A stretch of 64,000 bases of DNA from an uncultured Psychrosphaera sp. (GCF_947500655.1 NZ_CANMSK010000016.1:34636-98635); one strand, 5' to 3'. Numbered from the stretch's first letter, positions 18,261 to 29,034 are shown. A program made the numbers and translations. Notes: generated by a model not told the origin, from the sequence alone.

Positions 18261-18719
18261 TCTCTCAATTTATTGTTATTTAGCTCTGGTCAGACTAGCA
18301 GTAAATGGAACTGAATGACAAAGAAAGAAATAGATATTTGTATAAAATTAAGACAATAATGATGTCGATCAAATATTACTTTATTTGCTTGTCGTAAAGT
18401 TAAATGTACCTTTGTTGGGATCACTCTATATGTTATTAACTTAGTGAGGATTAAATTGTGTTATCCAAATACCATTTAAATTAGTAAACTCGCCCTGAAT
18501 TAGTGACAAAGGTGAAGCTATTACCTATATAACAAAGTCATGGTAAATAAGTTTGTTTATTGTTGTATATTTAACTTAGCTATTTGTCTTCTTTGTTGGC
18601 GCTGCTGACAGGAATAACAATTAAATTAAAACAACCGTTTGAATTTTCCAGTAAATAAAGTAAATTGTGCAACACTCTGGATACAACAGATATAAAAATT
18701 AGAAAAGTGAGTAATTTTA
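18261..18719. other. Divergent control region between acyl-CoA dehydrogenase and etfBA
   Basis: A 459-bp AT-rich stretch without a credible gene. It contains a FadR-like site next to the dehydrogenase start (listed separately) and an FNR-like ATGAT-GTCG-ATCAA at 18359-18372 (nine of ten matches). A weak AAAAC-AACC-GTTTG element at 18628-18641 resembles PsrA half-site spacing but is low in complexity. Given base composition, one-mismatch FNR sites are expected by chance in a window of this size, so that element alone is weak evidence. Confidence 0.5.
18286..18298. promoter_or_regulatory. FadR-like operator upstream of the acyl-CoA dehydrogenase gene
   Basis: CTGGTC-A-GACTAG differs at one base from the perfect palindrome CTGGTC-N-GACCAG, the core of the FadR operator. 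It lies 25 bp upstream of the dehydrogenase start codon. FadR releases DNA on binding long-chain acyl-CoA, so this would give fatty-acid induction. No fadR gene is in the window to confirm it. Confidence 0.5.
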
Positions 18720-19472
18720 ATGAAAGTATTAGTCCCAATAAAACGCGTAATTGACTACAACGTCAAAGTACGTGTTAAAGCCGATAATTCTGATGTTGAT
18801 TTAACTAACACAAAAATGGCTATTAACCCGTTTTGTGAAATCGCTGTTGAAGAAGCTGTACGTTTAAAAGAAGCTGGCACAGTAACCGAAATCATTGTTG
18901 TATCTGTTGGCGATAAAACATGTCAGGAGCAGTTACGAACTGCACTAGCATTAGGAGCTGACCGTGCTATTCAAATTGAAACTGACGAATCGTTAGATGC
19001 TCTGAACATAGCAAAACTATTACAAAAAGTAGTTGAAGAAGAACAACCTCAACTGGTTATTTTAGGTAAGCAGTCAATAGACAGCGATAACAACCAAACA
19101 GGTCAAATGCTAGCCGCCCTTACTGGGATGTCTCAAGGTACATTTGCATCGGAAGTAGTTGTTGCAGACGGAAAAGTAAACGTAACGCGTGAAGTTGACG
19201 GTGGTTTGCAAACATTAGCATTAACTCTTCCTGCGGTTGTGACAACAGACTTACGTTTAAATGAACCTCGTTATGCATCATTACCAAATATAATGAAAGC
19301 CAAACGTAAACCTTTAGATGTAAAACCAGCGGCTGATTTTGGTATTAACCTTACAGCTCGTACATCGTTGTTAAAAGTAACACCACCTGCTGAGCGTCAA
19401 GCTGGCATTATGGTTGGTTCAATTGATGAATTAATAGAAAAATTGAAGACTGAAGCGAAGGTGATCTCATGA
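18720..19472 (+). CDS. etfB: Electron transfer flavoprotein subunit beta
   Basis: The AMP-binding subunit of ETF, which carries electrons from acyl-CoA and other dehydrogenases to ETF:quinone oxidoreductase. It has 250 residues, the usual length, with the N-terminal [19 protein letters not shown], the [16 protein letters not shown] signature, GADRAIQIE and the recognition-loop [30 protein letters not shown]. The stop overlaps the start of etfA by four bases (ATGA), so the two are translationally coupled. It faces away from the acyl-CoA dehydrogenase across a 459-bp control region. Confidence 0.96.
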   Translation: MKVLVPIKRVIDYNVKVRVKADNSDVDLTNTKMAINPFCEIAVEEAVRLKEAGTVTEIIVVSVGDKTCQEQLRTALALGADRAIQIETDESLDALNIAKLLQKVVEEEQPQLVILGKQSIDSDNNQTGQMLAALTGMSQGTFASEVVVADGKVNVTREVDGGLQTLALTLPAVVTTDLRLNEPRYASLPNIMKAKRKPLDVKPAADFGINLTARTSLLKVTPPAERQAGIMVGSIDELIEKLKTEAKVIS

Positions 19473-20395
19473 GCATTTTAGTTTACGCAGAACATGATAA
19501 TACTGAGTTAAAAGCGGATACGCTTAAAACGGTAACGGCTGCATTAAAAATTGGCAGTGATGTACATTTGCTAGTTGCTGGCGCTAATTGCCAATCAGTT
19601 GTAGAGCAAGCCGCAAAAGTAACTGGTGTTACAAAAGTATTGGTTGCTGATAACGCAGCTTATGAACATCAACTTGCTGAAAACGTAAGTGCACTTGTAT
19701 TAGAGTTGGCAGCTGATTACGACACTATTATGGCAACAGCATTAACAACGGGTAAAAACTTTATGCCTCGCGTTGCTGCTTTGTTAGATGTTGCACAAAT
19801 CTCTGACATCATTGATGTTGAAAGTGCCGATACGTTTGTACGTCCAATCTATGCGGGTAATGCTATCGCTACGGTAAAAAGTTTAGATGTTAAAAAAGTA
19901 CTTACTGTCCGTGCAACGGCATTTGATGCAGCTGACACAGATGGAAGCGCTGAAGTAGTAACACTTTCAAATGTAACTGACGCTGGTATTTCTAGCCATG
20001 TTAAAGATGAATTAACGGTTTCTGCTCGTCCTGATTTAGGCGCTGCAAGTATTGTTATCTCTGGTGGGCGTGGCATGCAAAACGGCGAGAACTTTAAATT
20101 GTTAGACGGTATTGCTGATAAGTTAGGCGCGGCTATTGGTGCATCACGTGCAGCGGTTGATGCTGGGTTTGTACCAAATGATATGCAAGTAGGTCAAACG
20201 GGTAAAATAGTTGCTCCTGACTTATACATAGCTGTTGGTATCTCAGGTGCAATTCAGCATTTAGCCGGTATGAAAGACTCAAAAGTTATTGTCGCTATTA
20301 ATAAAGATCCAGAAGCGCCAATTTTCCAAGTAGCAGATTACGGCTTGGAAGCTGACTTATTTGACGCTTTACCAGAGCTAGAAGCTAAATTATAA
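19469..20395 (+). CDS. etfA: Electron transfer flavoprotein subunit alpha
   Basis: The FAD-binding subunit of ETF (308 residues). The C-terminal domain shows the FAD signature: [98 protein letters not shown]. The N-terminal domain is the variable Rossmann-like part. It follows etfB with a 4-bp overlap and is closed by a strong terminator 40 bp downstream, so etfBA is a two-gene operon. Confidence 0.96.
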   Translation: MSILVYAEHDNTELKADTLKTVTAALKIGSDVHLLVAGANCQSVVEQAAKVTGVTKVLVADNAAYEHQLAENVSALVLELAADYDTIMATALTTGKNFMPRVAALLDVAQISDIIDVESADTFVRPIYAGNAIATVKSLDVKKVLTVRATAFDAADTDGSAEVVTLSNVTDAGISSHVKDELTVSARPDLGAASIVISGGRGMQNGENFKLLDGIADKLGAAIGASRAAVDAGFVPNDMQVGQTGKIVAPDLYIAVGISGAIQHLAGMKDSKVIVAINKDPEAPIFQVADYGLEADLFDALPELEAKL

Positions 20396-20435
20396 AATAG
20401 CTCCTTATTACGCTTGAATTCAAAAATGATTGACT

Positions 20436-20464
20436 AAAAAGGCCATTACAAATGGCCTTTTTTT
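20436..20464 (+). terminator. Intrinsic terminator of etfBA
   Basis: AAAAAGGCCATT and AATGGCCTTTTTT form a 12-bp stem with a three-base loop and a T-tract, 40 bp after the etfA stop. Confidence 0.9.
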
Positions 20465-20519
20465 ATGCGTGTGTGTATATTTGGCTAAATAAAATAAGAG
20501 TGGAAACTCAGGGAGTGAA

Positions 20520-21608
20520 ATGAAACTTATTAAGTTAGTTGGTATGACAGTAGTGGTCATTAGCAGTCTTATTTTTTTGCTTTGGGCTAACTCTTCTTTA
20601 CAGCCTCAGGTTTGGTCACCAAGTAAAAATCCTCACTTCACCGGCGTGTTTACAAAAAACCATAAATTAGATCAGAGCCAATTGATTTTACAGGATGTCG
20701 GGCTTGGTCCTGAAGATATTGTATTAGGTAAAAATGGGCGTTTTTATACGGGTTTTGAAGATGGCCGTATTATTAGTTTTTTGTTGAACAAAGGTGGCCA
20801 TTCCGATATTCAGTTATTAACTAATACTGGTGGAAGACCACTTGGGATGAAGTTTGATCACGCAGGCAATTTAATTGTAACAGACTCTATAAAAGGTCTA
20901 TTGTCAGTAGCTGTGGCTGGTGAAACAGCTGGTGAAGTCACAGTACTGGTAGATGCAATAAGTGGCATTAAGATGAAGTTTGTTGATCATTTAGATATTG
21001 CTCAAGATGGCACTATTTGGTTTTCAGATGCATCACAGCGTTTTGGTCATGAGCAACTTGCATACGATTTTGTAGAAGTTAGCGCTACAGGACGTTTACT
21101 CAGTTATTCCCCAACAACCAAAGAAACCAAAGTTCATATCTCAAATTTGTTTTTTGCCAATGGAGTTGCGCTGGGGCCAAATGATGATTTTGTGTTAATT
21201 AACGAAACTGGCAAAGCGCAAATACACCGATTATGGCTAAAAGGCGATAAGCAAGGCACAACTGACATCTTCATTAAAAACTTACCTGGTATGCCTGATA
21301 ATCTTACGTTTAATGGAAAAGATACTTTTTGGATACCGCTTATAAACCTTAGGGACCCTTTAATCGACGGTTTAGCTCAATATCCATTTATAAGAAAGTT
21401 AGCGGGTGGGTTACCGATAACTTGGTTAAAACCAGCTCAGCCGTATGGCTTTGTTATCGGTGTTGATTTAGATGGAAAGGTGATATTTAATCTACAAGGT
21501 AGCAATAAGCTCTTTGCTATTACGAGCGTGATTGAATATAAAAATAACTTGGTACTCGGCAGCTTGAAAATGAACAACGCAGCAATAGTTACTTTACCAG
21601 AACGTTAG
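20520..21608 (+). CDS. SMP-30/strictosidine-synthase-like beta-propeller protein
   Basis: A 362-residue six-bladed beta-propeller with an N-terminal membrane anchor or signal (residues 5-24, LVGMTVVVISSLIFLLWA), so it acts in the periplasm. Propeller motifs include GLGPEDIVLGKNGRFYTGFEDGRIISF, GGRPLGMKFDHAGNLIVTDSIKGLL, DHLDIAQDGTIWFSDASQRF, FFANGVALGPNDDFVLINETGKAQIHRLWLKG and PGMPDNLTF. The family includes lactonases, paraoxonases and plant strictosidine synthase; bacterial members mostly lack known substrates. GGGAGTG precedes the ATG. It is a single gene with no informative neighbour. Confidence 0.8.
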   Translation: MKLIKLVGMTVVVISSLIFLLWANSSLQPQVWSPSKNPHFTGVFTKNHKLDQSQLILQDVGLGPEDIVLGKNGRFYTGFEDGRIISFLLNKGGHSDIQLLTNTGGRPLGMKFDHAGNLIVTDSIKGLLSVAVAGETAGEVTVLVDAISGIKMKFVDHLDIAQDGTIWFSDASQRFGHEQLAYDFVEVSATGRLLSYSPTTKETKVHISNLFFANGVALGPNDDFVLINETGKAQIHRLWLKGDKQGTTDIFIKNLPGMPDNLTFNGKDTFWIPLINLRDPLIDGLAQYPFIRKLAGGLPITWLKPAQPYGFVIGVDLDGKVIFNLQGSNKLFAITSVIEYKNNLVLGSLKMNNAAIVTLPER

Positions 21609-21766
21609 AAAAAACATTGATGTTAGAGGTTTTATTAAATTTAAGAAATAATAAATACTCGACTTCATTAGCTAATTTACCTCTGGTCGAGTTTGTGTTT
21701 ATTCGATACCCCGTTAATATCACTTTGGTAAATTATTTATAAGTTAATTAAATAGGCAGGTATTAA

Positions 21767-22441
21767 ATGGCTAACATGGTAAAAAAAATAAAAATAAAAC
21801 AAGTATTTGTACTATTCACATTAGCAGCAAGCTTGAGTATATCTACGTCTTTTCAAGCCAAATCTTTGCAGGCCAAAAGTGCAGATACAGTTGCGACTGT
21901 GCTAGCTAAAAAGGGCGATGTAAATATCATTAGTGCTACCGGGACAGTTGCCGCGAAAAGAAAATCGCTATTAATAGAAAAAGATACTGTAGTTACAGGT
22001 CTGGACGCTAGAACGTCACTTAAGTTTAATGATGGCACTATTACAACGCTTGGTAGCGATAGTGAAATGTTGATCAAACAATATAAGTGGAGTGCCGATG
22101 ACAAAGCGCCATCAGCAGAATTTGAATTAGTTAAAGGCGTGTTTCGTACTGTAACTGGGCTGATCACTAAAGTAAAAATACCTAGCTATACAGTAAAAAC
22201 CCCAATGGGCAGTATAGGTATTCGCGGTACTGACTTTTGGGGCGGCTATTTAGATAAAGACGCTATCGATGTTTTGTTTGTTGAAGGTGATCATGAAATT
22301 GTGATCACTAATGAATTTGGCACTACGGTATTAACAGCACCAGGTCAGGGAACAACGATTAAAGCGGGTAAGGCACCAACCGCTGCCAAATTTTGGCCGC
22401 AACATAAAGTAGATAGAGCGGTTAATTCAACTAGCTTTTAA
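21767..22441 (+). CDS. Exported FecR-domain protein
   Basis: A 224-residue protein with a lysine-rich N terminus and Sec signal (IKQVFVLFTLAASLSISTSFQA). The mature part is a FecR domain: VLAKKGDVNIISATGTVAAKRKSLLIEKDTVVTGLDARTSLKFNDGTITTLGSDSEM, then FRTVTGLITKVKIPSYTVKTPMGSIGIRGTDFWGGY. Unlike the anti-sigma FecR proteins it has no cytoplasmic part and no adjacent sigma factor, so it is one of the stand-alone exported FecR proteins of unknown role. A strong terminator follows. Confidence 0.8.
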   Translation: MANMVKKIKIKQVFVLFTLAASLSISTSFQAKSLQAKSADTVATVLAKKGDVNIISATGTVAAKRKSLLIEKDTVVTGLDARTSLKFNDGTITTLGSDSEMLIKQYKWSADDKAPSAEFELVKGVFRTVTGLITKVKIPSYTVKTPMGSIGIRGTDFWGGYLDKDAIDVLFVEGDHEIVITNEFGTTVLTAPGQGTTIKAGKAPTAAKFWPQHKVDRAVNSTSF

Positions 22442-22473
22442 AGGTTGTCTTAATACCATACAAAAATGGCATT

Positions 22474-22513
22474 AAAAAACGAAGTGTGAGTGGTATTCAC
22501 ACTTCGTTTTTTT
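22474..22513. terminator. Bidirectional intrinsic terminator
   Basis: A perfect 16-bp stem (AAAAAACGAAGTGTGA with its complement) closes a seven-base loop and has a T-tract at each end. It separates the converging FecR-domain and cysteine-synthase-like genes. Confidence 0.92.
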
Positions 22514-22553
22514 GTTTATAACTTTAAGTTTTAAAAGCTAAGCAGAAAAAACA

Positions 22554-23624
22554 CTAAGCCGAGAAGTCGACTTTTTTAAGTGACTCAGTATTAGCTAAAT
22601 ATTTTTCTATTAACTGTTCAATACTTTGCTTATTTATATCTATATTCTTAGATGCTAGAAACTCTTCATTATAAAGTTTCGATATAGAGCGTTCGCCAAG
22701 ATCACAGGCGATAGTTACAATAGTTTGTTTTTCACCGCCATTAGTCGGTCCAAACTGAATAGCGCTAAACAAAGCTGCTGTTACGTTTAATGCACTTGAG
22801 CTACCTAGTACTAACGCGTCATGTTTTCTAACGTAATTTGCTACTGTAACAATATCTTGGTCTGGCAAATTAACCGCATAATCAATTTTTGCTTGTTTGA
22901 AGTTCTCAACCAAACGCATAATACCAATACCTTCAGTGAATGAACCACCTTCACTTGCGATATGTTTACCTTGTGCAAGATAATTTAAAATGCCCGAGCC
23001 ATCAGGATCAACTGCAACTGTTTTAATATCCGTATTTTGTGATTTAAGGTATTTAGATATCCCGCCTAATGTGCCGCCAGTACCAGCAACAGAAACAAAC
23101 ACATCAATATCTTTTTGAGTTTGTTGGTAAATCTCTGGACCGGTATAAGTAAAGTGAGCTTTTGAATTACTTAAATTCTCAAATTGATCTGCCCACCAGT
23201 ATTTAGGATTGTTCTCAGCCATTGTGCGAGCCGTATGATAAAAGTGAGCTGGGTTTGAAAAGGGTACCGCATCAACAAGGTGTAATTTAGCACCATGGAG
23301 CTCAATCATTTGTTCTTTTTCTTTGGTTTGCCCTTTAGGCATTACGACCTCAAGATCATAGCCGAGTGACTTAGCAACAATGGCAAGTCCAATACCTGTG
23401 TTTCCGGCAGTGCCTTCTACAATTGTCATTCCAGGTTTAAGTTTGCCACTATCTATCGCGTCTGTGACCATTTGCAAAGCAGCTCTGTCTTTTACTGAAC
23501 CGCCGGGATTCAAAAACTCACATTTAACATAGATGTCACAACCAGTTAATTGACTTAAACTGGCTATTTTAACCAGTGGTGTATCGCCAATTAATTCAGC
23601 TAAATTATTTGCAGTTTTGTTCAT
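22554..23624 (-). CDS. PLP-dependent cysteine-synthase-family enzyme
   Basis: A fold-type II PLP enzyme of 356 residues. The Schiff-base lysine is in NPGGSVKDRAAL, the phosphate-binding loop reads EGTAGNTGIGLA, and VAGTGGTLGG follows. CysK of E. coli has PTSGNTG and about 320 residues; here the substrate loop is GTAGNTG and a C-terminal tail of about 35 residues is added, so it may be a distinct cysteine synthase or a cystathionine-beta-synthase-like enzyme. The ATG at 23624 is used; a GTG at 23630 is also possible, both behind AAAAGG. An inverted repeat CACTT-N8-AAGTG at 23738-23755 lies upstream. Confidence 0.82.
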   Translation of the reverse strand: MNKTANNLAELIGDTPLVKIASLSQLTGCDIYVKCEFLNPGGSVKDRAALQMVTDAIDSGKLKPGMTIVEGTAGNTGIGLAIVAKSLGYDLEVVMPKGQTKEKEQMIELHGAKLHLVDAVPFSNPAHFYHTARTMAENNPKYWWADQFENLSNSKAHFTYTGPEIYQQTQKDIDVFVSVAGTGGTLGGISKYLKSQNTDIKTVAVDPDGSGILNYLAQGKHIASEGGSFTEGIGIMRLVENFKQAKIDYAVNLPDQDIVTVANYVRKHDALVLGSSSALNVTAALFSAIQFGPTNGGEKQTIVTIACDLGERSISKLYNEEFLASKNIDINKQSIEQLIEKYLANTESLKKVDFSA

Positions 23625-23829
23625 TGTCACAATACCTTTTATTAATTAGTTTCAATCTTTCTTGAATTCAGGCTTAGATACAGATGATAAAGGCGTAGCA
23701 CTATGTTTTATAGATGCTTATCTTAATTCACTAATCGCACTTTTGATACGAAGTGTAAGTTAAAATTTACTTTTGTTTAAATAAAAGCAGACTCATTCAA
23801 CTATATTTTACAAATAGGCGGCTATTAAC
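23625..23829. other. Intergenic region upstream of the cysteine-synthase-like gene and metY
   Basis: This AT-rich stretch forms the left part of a 350-bp gap that ends at the initiator tRNA gene. It holds the leader and promoter of the minus-strand cysteine-synthase-like gene, but no hexamers stand out. The right part carries the tRNA promoter, listed separately. No gene is seen. Confidence 0.5.
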
Positions 23830-23857
23830 TTGAATCTATTGAGATAGCAAGTATAAT
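23830..23857 (+). promoter_or_regulatory. Sigma70 promoter of metY and the rimP-nusA-infB operon
   Basis: TTGAAT (23830-23835) and a perfect TATAAT (23852-23857) are separated by 16 bp and followed by a GC-rich discriminator (GCCCCGC), as in stringently controlled stable-RNA promoters. The initiator tRNA begins about 110 bp downstream. Confidence 0.75.
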
Positions 23858-23974
23858 GCCCCGCAATAACGCTAGGTAAAGCTCTTTGTTGTATTCTATA
23901 AATACAATAAAGTAAGTGACCTAGCTCAAGTCCTTGGAATTAGACTTAAAACAATTAGCCAAGTAATTTACGGA

Positions 23975-24051
<77 letters not shown>

Positions 24052-24124
24052 ATTAGGTTTAATTGGTTGCTTTAATTAAAGTGTTATGGCTTTAATTAAC
24101 ACGTAAATTATAAAGGTAGATGCG

Positions 24125-24155
24125 CGCCTCGACACTCGGGGCGTTTTGGTTTTTC
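24125..24155 (+). terminator. Attenuator/terminator between metY and rimP
   Basis: CGCCTCG and CGGGGCG form a seven-base-pair stem (one G-U) with a five-base loop, followed by TTTTGGTTTTT. It would release the tRNA transcript while allowing some read-through into rimP. Confidence 0.7.
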
Positions 24156-24265
24156 AAGCCTGCTACTTTAACAGTTTGTATTGTGGGTTCAATATAAGTT
24201 GAGCTCATGGAACTGGGGCTTATGGCCCTTTTTTTGTACTTATTTTTAGCAATAGGAGTGGTAAT

Positions 24266-24724
24266 TTGACCAATCTAGAACTGCGTTTAACTGAAATGTT
24301 AAGCCCTGCAGTAGATGCTTTAGGTTTTGACTTATTAGGCATTGAATATTTACGTGCGGGTAGTCATTCTACTTTACGTTTATTTATAGACCATGCAGAT
24401 GGAATTACTGTAGATAACTGCGCAGACGTTAGTCGTCAAGCAAGTGCGATCTTAGATGTAGAAGATCCTATTGCAAATGAGTACAGCTTAGAGGTCTCAT
24501 CTCCGGGTGTAGATCGCCCACTGTTTACCCTTGCACATTTTGCAGCTGTGGTATCAGAAGAGGTAAGCGTTAAATTAAACGTGCCACAAGATGGACGTAG
24601 AAATTTCAAAGGCACATTGGTTTCGATTGACGAAGACATGATAAATGTTGAAGTTGATAACCAAGTGTTCTCTTTATTAATAGATAATGTCTCGAAAGCA
24701 AATTTAATTGCTAAATTTGGCTGA
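24266..24724 (+). CDS. rimP: Ribosome maturation factor RimP
   Basis: A 152-residue factor needed for maturation of the 30S subunit. It has the N-terminal alpha/beta domain (LEIGIEYLR-type LLGIEYLRAGSHSTLRLFIDHADGITVDNCADVSRQASAILD), the SLEVSSPGVDRPLF signature, and a C-terminal SH3-like barrel. Translation starts at TTG with AGGAG seven bases upstream, an unusual start that may keep its level low. It is the first protein gene of the nusA operon, 22 bp before nusA. Confidence 0.95.
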   Translation: MTNLELRLTEMLSPAVDALGFDLLGIEYLRAGSHSTLRLFIDHADGITVDNCADVSRQASAILDVEDPIANEYSLEVSSPGVDRPLFTLAHFAAVVSEEVSVKLNVPQDGRRNFKGTLVSIDEDMINVEVDNQVFSLLIDNVSKANLIAKFG

Positions 24725-24746
24725 TCATACTTAAAGGAGCGAGATA

Positions 24747-26243
24747 ATGGCAAAAGAACTATTACTAGTGGCAGAAGCGGTTTCAAACGAAAAAGCCGTA
24801 CCACGTGAAAAAATATTTGAAGCGTTAGAGTTTGCTTTAGCAGCTGCAACAAAAAAGAAAAGTCCAATTGATATCGAAGTTAGAGTTCATATTGACCAAG
24901 AAACGGGTGAATATGATACTTTTCGTCGTTGGTTAGTTGTACCTGATGATCATCAAATGGAAAACCCTGTAGCTGAAATGAGTATTTCTGCTGCACAGTA
25001 TGATGAACCAGAACTTCAATTAGGTGACTATGTTGAAGAGCAAATTGATTCAATTAAATTTGACCGTATTACTACGCAAATGGCTAAACAAGTTATAGTG
25101 CAAAAAGTACGTGAAGCGGAACGTGGTCAGATTGCTGATGCTTATCGTGGTTTAGTTGGTGAATTAATTACAGGTATCGTTAAAAAAGTAAATCGTGACA
25201 ATGTTACATTAGACCTTGGTAACAATGCTGAAGCGGTTTTATATCGTGAAGATATGATCCAACGTGAAACGTTCCGTCCAGGCGATAGAGTTCGTGCATA
25301 TTTATATGCAGTAAGACCAGAAGTTCGTGGGCCTCAATTGTTTGTTAGCCGTACTAAACCTGAAATGCTGATTGAATTATTCCGCATTGAAGTGCCAGAG
25401 ATTGGCGAAGAAATGTTAGATATCGTTGCTGCTGCTCGCGATCCTGGCTCTCGTGCCAAAATCGCAGTAAAATCAAACGACCGTCGTATCGACCCAGTTG
25501 GTGCGTGTGTTGGTATGCGTGGCGCTCGAGTTCAAGCTGTTTCTGGTGAACTTAATGGCGAACGTGTAGATATCGTATTGTTTGACGGTAATGACGCTCA
25601 GTTTGTTATTAATGCAATGGCGCCTGCGGAAGTTGCATCAATTATTGTTGATGAAGATCGCAAGTCAATGGATATAGCAGTTGCTGCCGATAACTTGGCA
25701 ATGGCAATTGGCCGTAGTGGTCAAAATGTACGTTTAGCAAGTCAGTTAACTGGCTGGGACTTAAACGTGATGACTGAAGCTGATATGGCTGAAAAACATC
25801 AAGCAGAAAACAGCAAAACAATTGAAGTGTTCATGAAAGGCCTAGAGCTTGATGAAGACTTTGCCACTATGTTAGTGGACGAAGGATTCTCTTCATTAGA
25901 AGAAATTGCTTATGTACCAGTAGCTGAACTATTAGAAATTGATGGTTTGGACGAAGAAATAATTGAAGAATTACGAACTCGTGCAAAAGCAGTGTTAACG
26001 ACTCAAGCGTTAGCAAATGAAGAATCATTAGAAAATTCAGAGCCTACTGAAGAGCTATTAAATCTAGAAGGCGTTGACCGTCATTTAGCGTTTGTATTAG
26101 CTAGCAGAGGTGTGACAAATTTAGAAGAATTAGCTGAGCAAGGCACTGACGATTTAGCAGATATTGAAGAACTAGGCGCAACAAAAGCCGGTGAATTAAT
26201 TATGGCTGCTCGTAATATTGTTTGGTTTAGTGACGAAGCTTAA
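24747..26243 (+). CDS. nusA: Transcription termination/antitermination factor NusA
   Basis: A 498-residue RNA-polymerase-binding factor acting in pausing, termination and antitermination. The order is the N-terminal RNAP-binding domain (1-125), S1 domain (about 135-200, [28 protein letters not shown]), two KH domains (about 200-345, with [17 protein letters not shown] and [20 protein letters not shown]), and two C-terminal acidic helix-hairpin-helix repeats that bind the alpha subunit. The length equals that of E. coli NusA (495). It is followed by infB after 26 bp. Confidence 0.97.
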   Translation: MAKELLLVAEAVSNEKAVPREKIFEALEFALAAATKKKSPIDIEVRVHIDQETGEYDTFRRWLVVPDDHQMENPVAEMSISAAQYDEPELQLGDYVEEQIDSIKFDRITTQMAKQVIVQKVREAERGQIADAYRGLVGELITGIVKKVNRDNVTLDLGNNAEAVLYREDMIQRETFRPGDRVRAYLYAVRPEVRGPQLFVSRTKPEMLIELFRIEVPEIGEEMLDIVAAARDPGSRAKIAVKSNDRRIDPVGACVGMRGARVQAVSGELNGERVDIVLFDGNDAQFVINAMAPAEVASIIVDEDRKSMDIAVAADNLAMAIGRSGQNVRLASQLTGWDLNVMTEADMAEKHQAENSKTIEVFMKGLELDEDFATMLVDEGFSSLEEIAYVPVAELLEIDGLDEEIIEELRTRAKAVLTTQALANEESLENSEPTEELLNLEGVDRHLAFVLASRGVTNLEELAEQGTDDLADIEELGATKAGELIMAARNIVWFSDEA

Positions 26244-26269
26244 AGCTCAATGTGGAGGTAGTAAAGAAT

Positions 26270-28906
26270 ATGACAGAAGTGAGTTTAGACAAACTAGCAC
26301 AAGATGTAGGTACTCCGATTGAGAAATTAGTTTCTCAGTTTGCAGACGCCGGAATCACTAAGAAAATTGGTGATATGGTTAATGAAAACGAAAAGAAACA
26401 GCTTTTGGAACATCTGAGCAAAGCCCATGGCGGCGAGAGCTCTGAACCAAAGAAAATGACCTTGCAACGTAAAACAAAATCGACGTTAAGTGTTAACAGT
26501 GGTTCAGGTAAATCAAAAGACGTTCAAGTTGAAGTTCGCAAAAAACGCACATTTGTGAAACGCAGTGATGCTGAGTTAGCTGAAATGGCGGCAGCAGAAG
26601 AAAAAGCGAAACTTGAAGCAGAAGCAGAAGCTAAAAAAGCAGCAGAAGAACGTGCTAAACGTGAAGCAGAAGCTAAAGCTAAAAAAGAAGAAGCAGCAGC
26701 AGCAAAAAAAGCTGTTGATGCTAAGCGTAAAGCTGATAATGCAACTAAAGCGTCACCTAAAAAAGCGAAAAAACCTGGTGAAACAGATGAAGAGCAAAAG
26801 CTTCGTTTAGCTGTTGAACAAGAAGCGCTTAAGAAAGCTGAAGAAGAAGCTGAACGTTTAGGTGAAGAAGCTAAAGCGATGGCTGTAGCCAACGAAAAAG
26901 CTTGGGCTGAAGAAGAAGAGAAACGTAAATACAAATTAGAGCATGAAAATGAAGATGATCTTCATGTTCACACTTCTGTTTACGCTCAGTTAGCGGAAGA
27001 TGACCAAGATAAACGCGAAGAAAAAAATCGTCGTAAAGGTAAGAAATCTGGTAAAGCTACCGCTGATGAACTTGCTCAGTTAACAGGTCGTCGTCGTAAG
27101 AACAAACCTCAAAACCAACATGCATTCCAAAAACCAACGGCTCGAGTAGAGCAAGTTGTTAGCATAGGTGAAACTATCTCTGTATCTGAATTGGCATCTC
27201 GTATGTCTATCAAAGGTACTGAAGTAGTTAAAACTATGATGAAAATGGGTGAAATGGTTACGATTAATCAAGTTCTAGACCAAGAGACAGCTGTTTTAGT
27301 TGTTGAAGAGTTAGGTCATAAATATGTTTTAACTAAATCAAATGAACTTGAAGTAAAAGTATTAGCAGAGCGTGACTCAGGTCAAGGCGATGCAGTTCCA
27401 CGTGCTCCAGTTGTTACGGTAATGGGTCACGTTGACCATGGTAAAACATCGCTTCTAGATTATATCCGTAAAGCAAATATTGCTGACGGTGAAGCAGGTG
27501 GTATTACTCAGCACATAGGTGCTTACCATGTAGAAACTGAAAACGGTATGATCACTTTCCTAGATACTCCTGGTCACGCGGCGTTTACGTCAATGCGTGC
27601 TCGTGGTGCTAAATCTACGGATATCGTTGTATTAGCAGTTGCTGCAGATGATGGTGTTATGCCACAAACTAAAGAAGCGGTACAGCATGCTAAAGCAGCA
27701 GGCGTACCTCTAATAGTTGCAGTTAACAAAATGGATAAAGAGGGTGCTGATCCGGATCGTGTTAAAAACGAATTGGCTCAACTAGATGTTATCCCTGAAG
27801 ATTGGGGCGGCGAAACTCAGTTTATTCATGTATCAGCTAAAACTGGCGAAGGCATTCCAGACTTATTGGAAGCAATTAACCTAACAGCAGAAGTTCTAGA
27901 ATTAACAGCAGTCGATCACGGTGCAGCACATGGTGTTGTAATCGAATCTCGTCTTGATAAAGGTCGTGGTCCGGTAGCGACTGTCCTTGTTCAAGAAGGT
28001 GAGTTGAAGAAAGGCGATATCGTATTATGTGGCTTTGAATATGGTCGCGTAAAAGCAATGAAAGATGAAAATGGTAAAGAAATATTATCAGCTGGACCTT
28101 CAATTCCAGTAGAAATCTTAGGTCTTTCTGGCGTTCCTGCGGCAGGTGATGAAGCGACAGTTGTACGTGATGAACGTAAAGCTCGTGAAGTTGCTAACTC
28201 ACGTCAAGGTAAATTCCGTGAAGTTAAACTTGCTCGTCAACAAAAAGCGAAACTTGAAAACATGTTTGCTAACATGGAAGAAGGTGATGTTTCTGAACTT
28301 AATATCGTTCTTAAAACAGACGTACAAGGTTCATTAGAAGCGATTACTGATGCGCTAGTTGGTCTTTCGACTGACGAAGTTAAAGTAATTATTGTTGGTA
28401 GTGGTGTTGGTGGCTTAACTGAAACCGACGCATCATTAGCTCAAGCATCTAATGCAATAGTTGTTGGTTTCAACGTTCGTGCCGATGCATCAGCACGTCG
28501 TTTAATAGAACAAGAAGATATTGACTTACGTTACTACAGTGTTATCTATTCTGTTATTGATGAAGTTAAACAAGCAATGTCTGGTCTATTAGCTCCTGAG
28601 TTTAGACAAGAAATTATTGGTCTTGCTGAAGTTCGTGATGTATTCAAATCGCCTAAGATTGGTGCAATTGCTGGTTGTATGGTTACCGAAGGTACCATTA
28701 AACGTAGCGCTCCAATCCGTGTATTACGTGATAACGTTGTTATCTACGAAGGTGAACTAGAGTCGTTACGTCGCTTTAAAGACGATGTTCAAGACGTTAG
28801 AAACGGTATGGAATGTGGTATCGGCGTTAAGAACTATAATGACGTTAAAGTTGGTGACCAAATTGAAGTATTTGAAGTAGTAGAAGTTAAACGTACTATT
28901 TCTTAA
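26270..28906 (+). CDS. infB: Translation initiation factor IF-2
   Basis: A GTPase that brings initiator tRNA to the 30S subunit (878 residues). An N-terminal IF2_N module ([26 protein letters not shown]) precedes a long charged A/K/E-rich linker (about residues 100-240). The G domain has G1 [10 protein letters not shown]2 [11 protein letters not shown]3 DTPGH, G4 NKMD and G5 SAKTGEG, and the C-terminal IF2 domains follow. The ATG at 26270 has GGAGG 11 bases upstream; the frame opens six codons earlier at a GTG, which I reject. The encoded tRNA-fMet just upstream is its substrate. Confidence 0.97.
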   Translation: MTEVSLDKLAQDVGTPIEKLVSQFADAGITKKIGDMVNENEKKQLLEHLSKAHGGESSEPKKMTLQRKTKSTLSVNSGSGKSKDVQVEVRKKRTFVKRSDAELAEMAAAEEKAKLEAEAEAKKAAEERAKREAEAKAKKEEAAAAKKAVDAKRKADNATKASPKKAKKPGETDEEQKLRLAVEQEALKKAEEEAERLGEEAKAMAVANEKAWAEEEEKRKYKLEHENEDDLHVHTSVYAQLAEDDQDKREEKNRRKGKKSGKATADELAQLTGRRRKNKPQNQHAFQKPTARVEQVVSIGETISVSELASRMSIKGTEVVKTMMKMGEMVTINQVLDQETAVLVVEELGHKYVLTKSNELEVKVLAERDSGQGDAVPRAPVVTVMGHVDHGKTSLLDYIRKANIADGEAGGITQHIGAYHVETENGMITFLDTPGHAAFTSMRARGAKSTDIVVLAVAADDGVMPQTKEAVQHAKAAGVPLIVAVNKMDKEGADPDRVKNELAQLDVIPEDWGGETQFIHVSAKTGEGIPDLLEAINLTAEVLELTAVDHGAAHGVVIESRLDKGRGPVATVLVQEGELKKGDIVLCGFEYGRVKAMKDENGKEILSAGPSIPVEILGLSGVPAAGDEATVVRDERKAREVANSRQGKFREVKLARQQKAKLENMFANMEEGDVSELNIVLKTDVQGSLEAITDALVGLSTDEVKVIIVGSGVGGLTETDASLAQASNAIVVGFNVRADASARRLIEQEDIDLRYYSVIYSVIDEVKQAMSGLLAPEFRQEIIGLAEVRDVFKSPKIGAIAGCMVTEGTIKRSAPIRVLRDNVVIYEGELESLRRFKDDVQDVRNGMECGIGVKNYNDVKVGDQIEVFEVVEVKRTIS

Positions 28907-28923
28907 ACAGCAATTAGCTAGTG

Positions 28924-28951
28924 AAAAAGGGGAGCGATTGCTCCCTTTTTT
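28924..28951 (+). terminator. Intrinsic terminator between infB and rbfA
   Basis: A stem built from AAAAAGGGGAGC and GCTCCCTTTTTT with a GATT loop is followed by a T-tract. It sits within the operon, so it probably attenuates rather than ends transcription. Confidence 0.75.
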
Positions 28952-29034
28952 AGCTTTATAACTCGTGTTTGACTAAGTCCGCAGGCTAAATGCCGTTGGC
29001 CTTGGTGAAACCACAAATTGATTAGGAGAGAAAA

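Noticed and set aside
18628..18641. PsrA-like element AAAAC-AACC-GTTTG upstream of etfB
   Set aside because: The match is short and of low complexity in AT-rich DNA and lacks the outer G/C bases of the consensus; not strong enough to list as a site.
26524..26934. 136-codon minus-strand frame inside infB
   Set aside because: It is a shadow of the repetitive A/K/E-rich linker of IF-2, giving a serine/alanine/phenylalanine repeat typical of an antisense reading.
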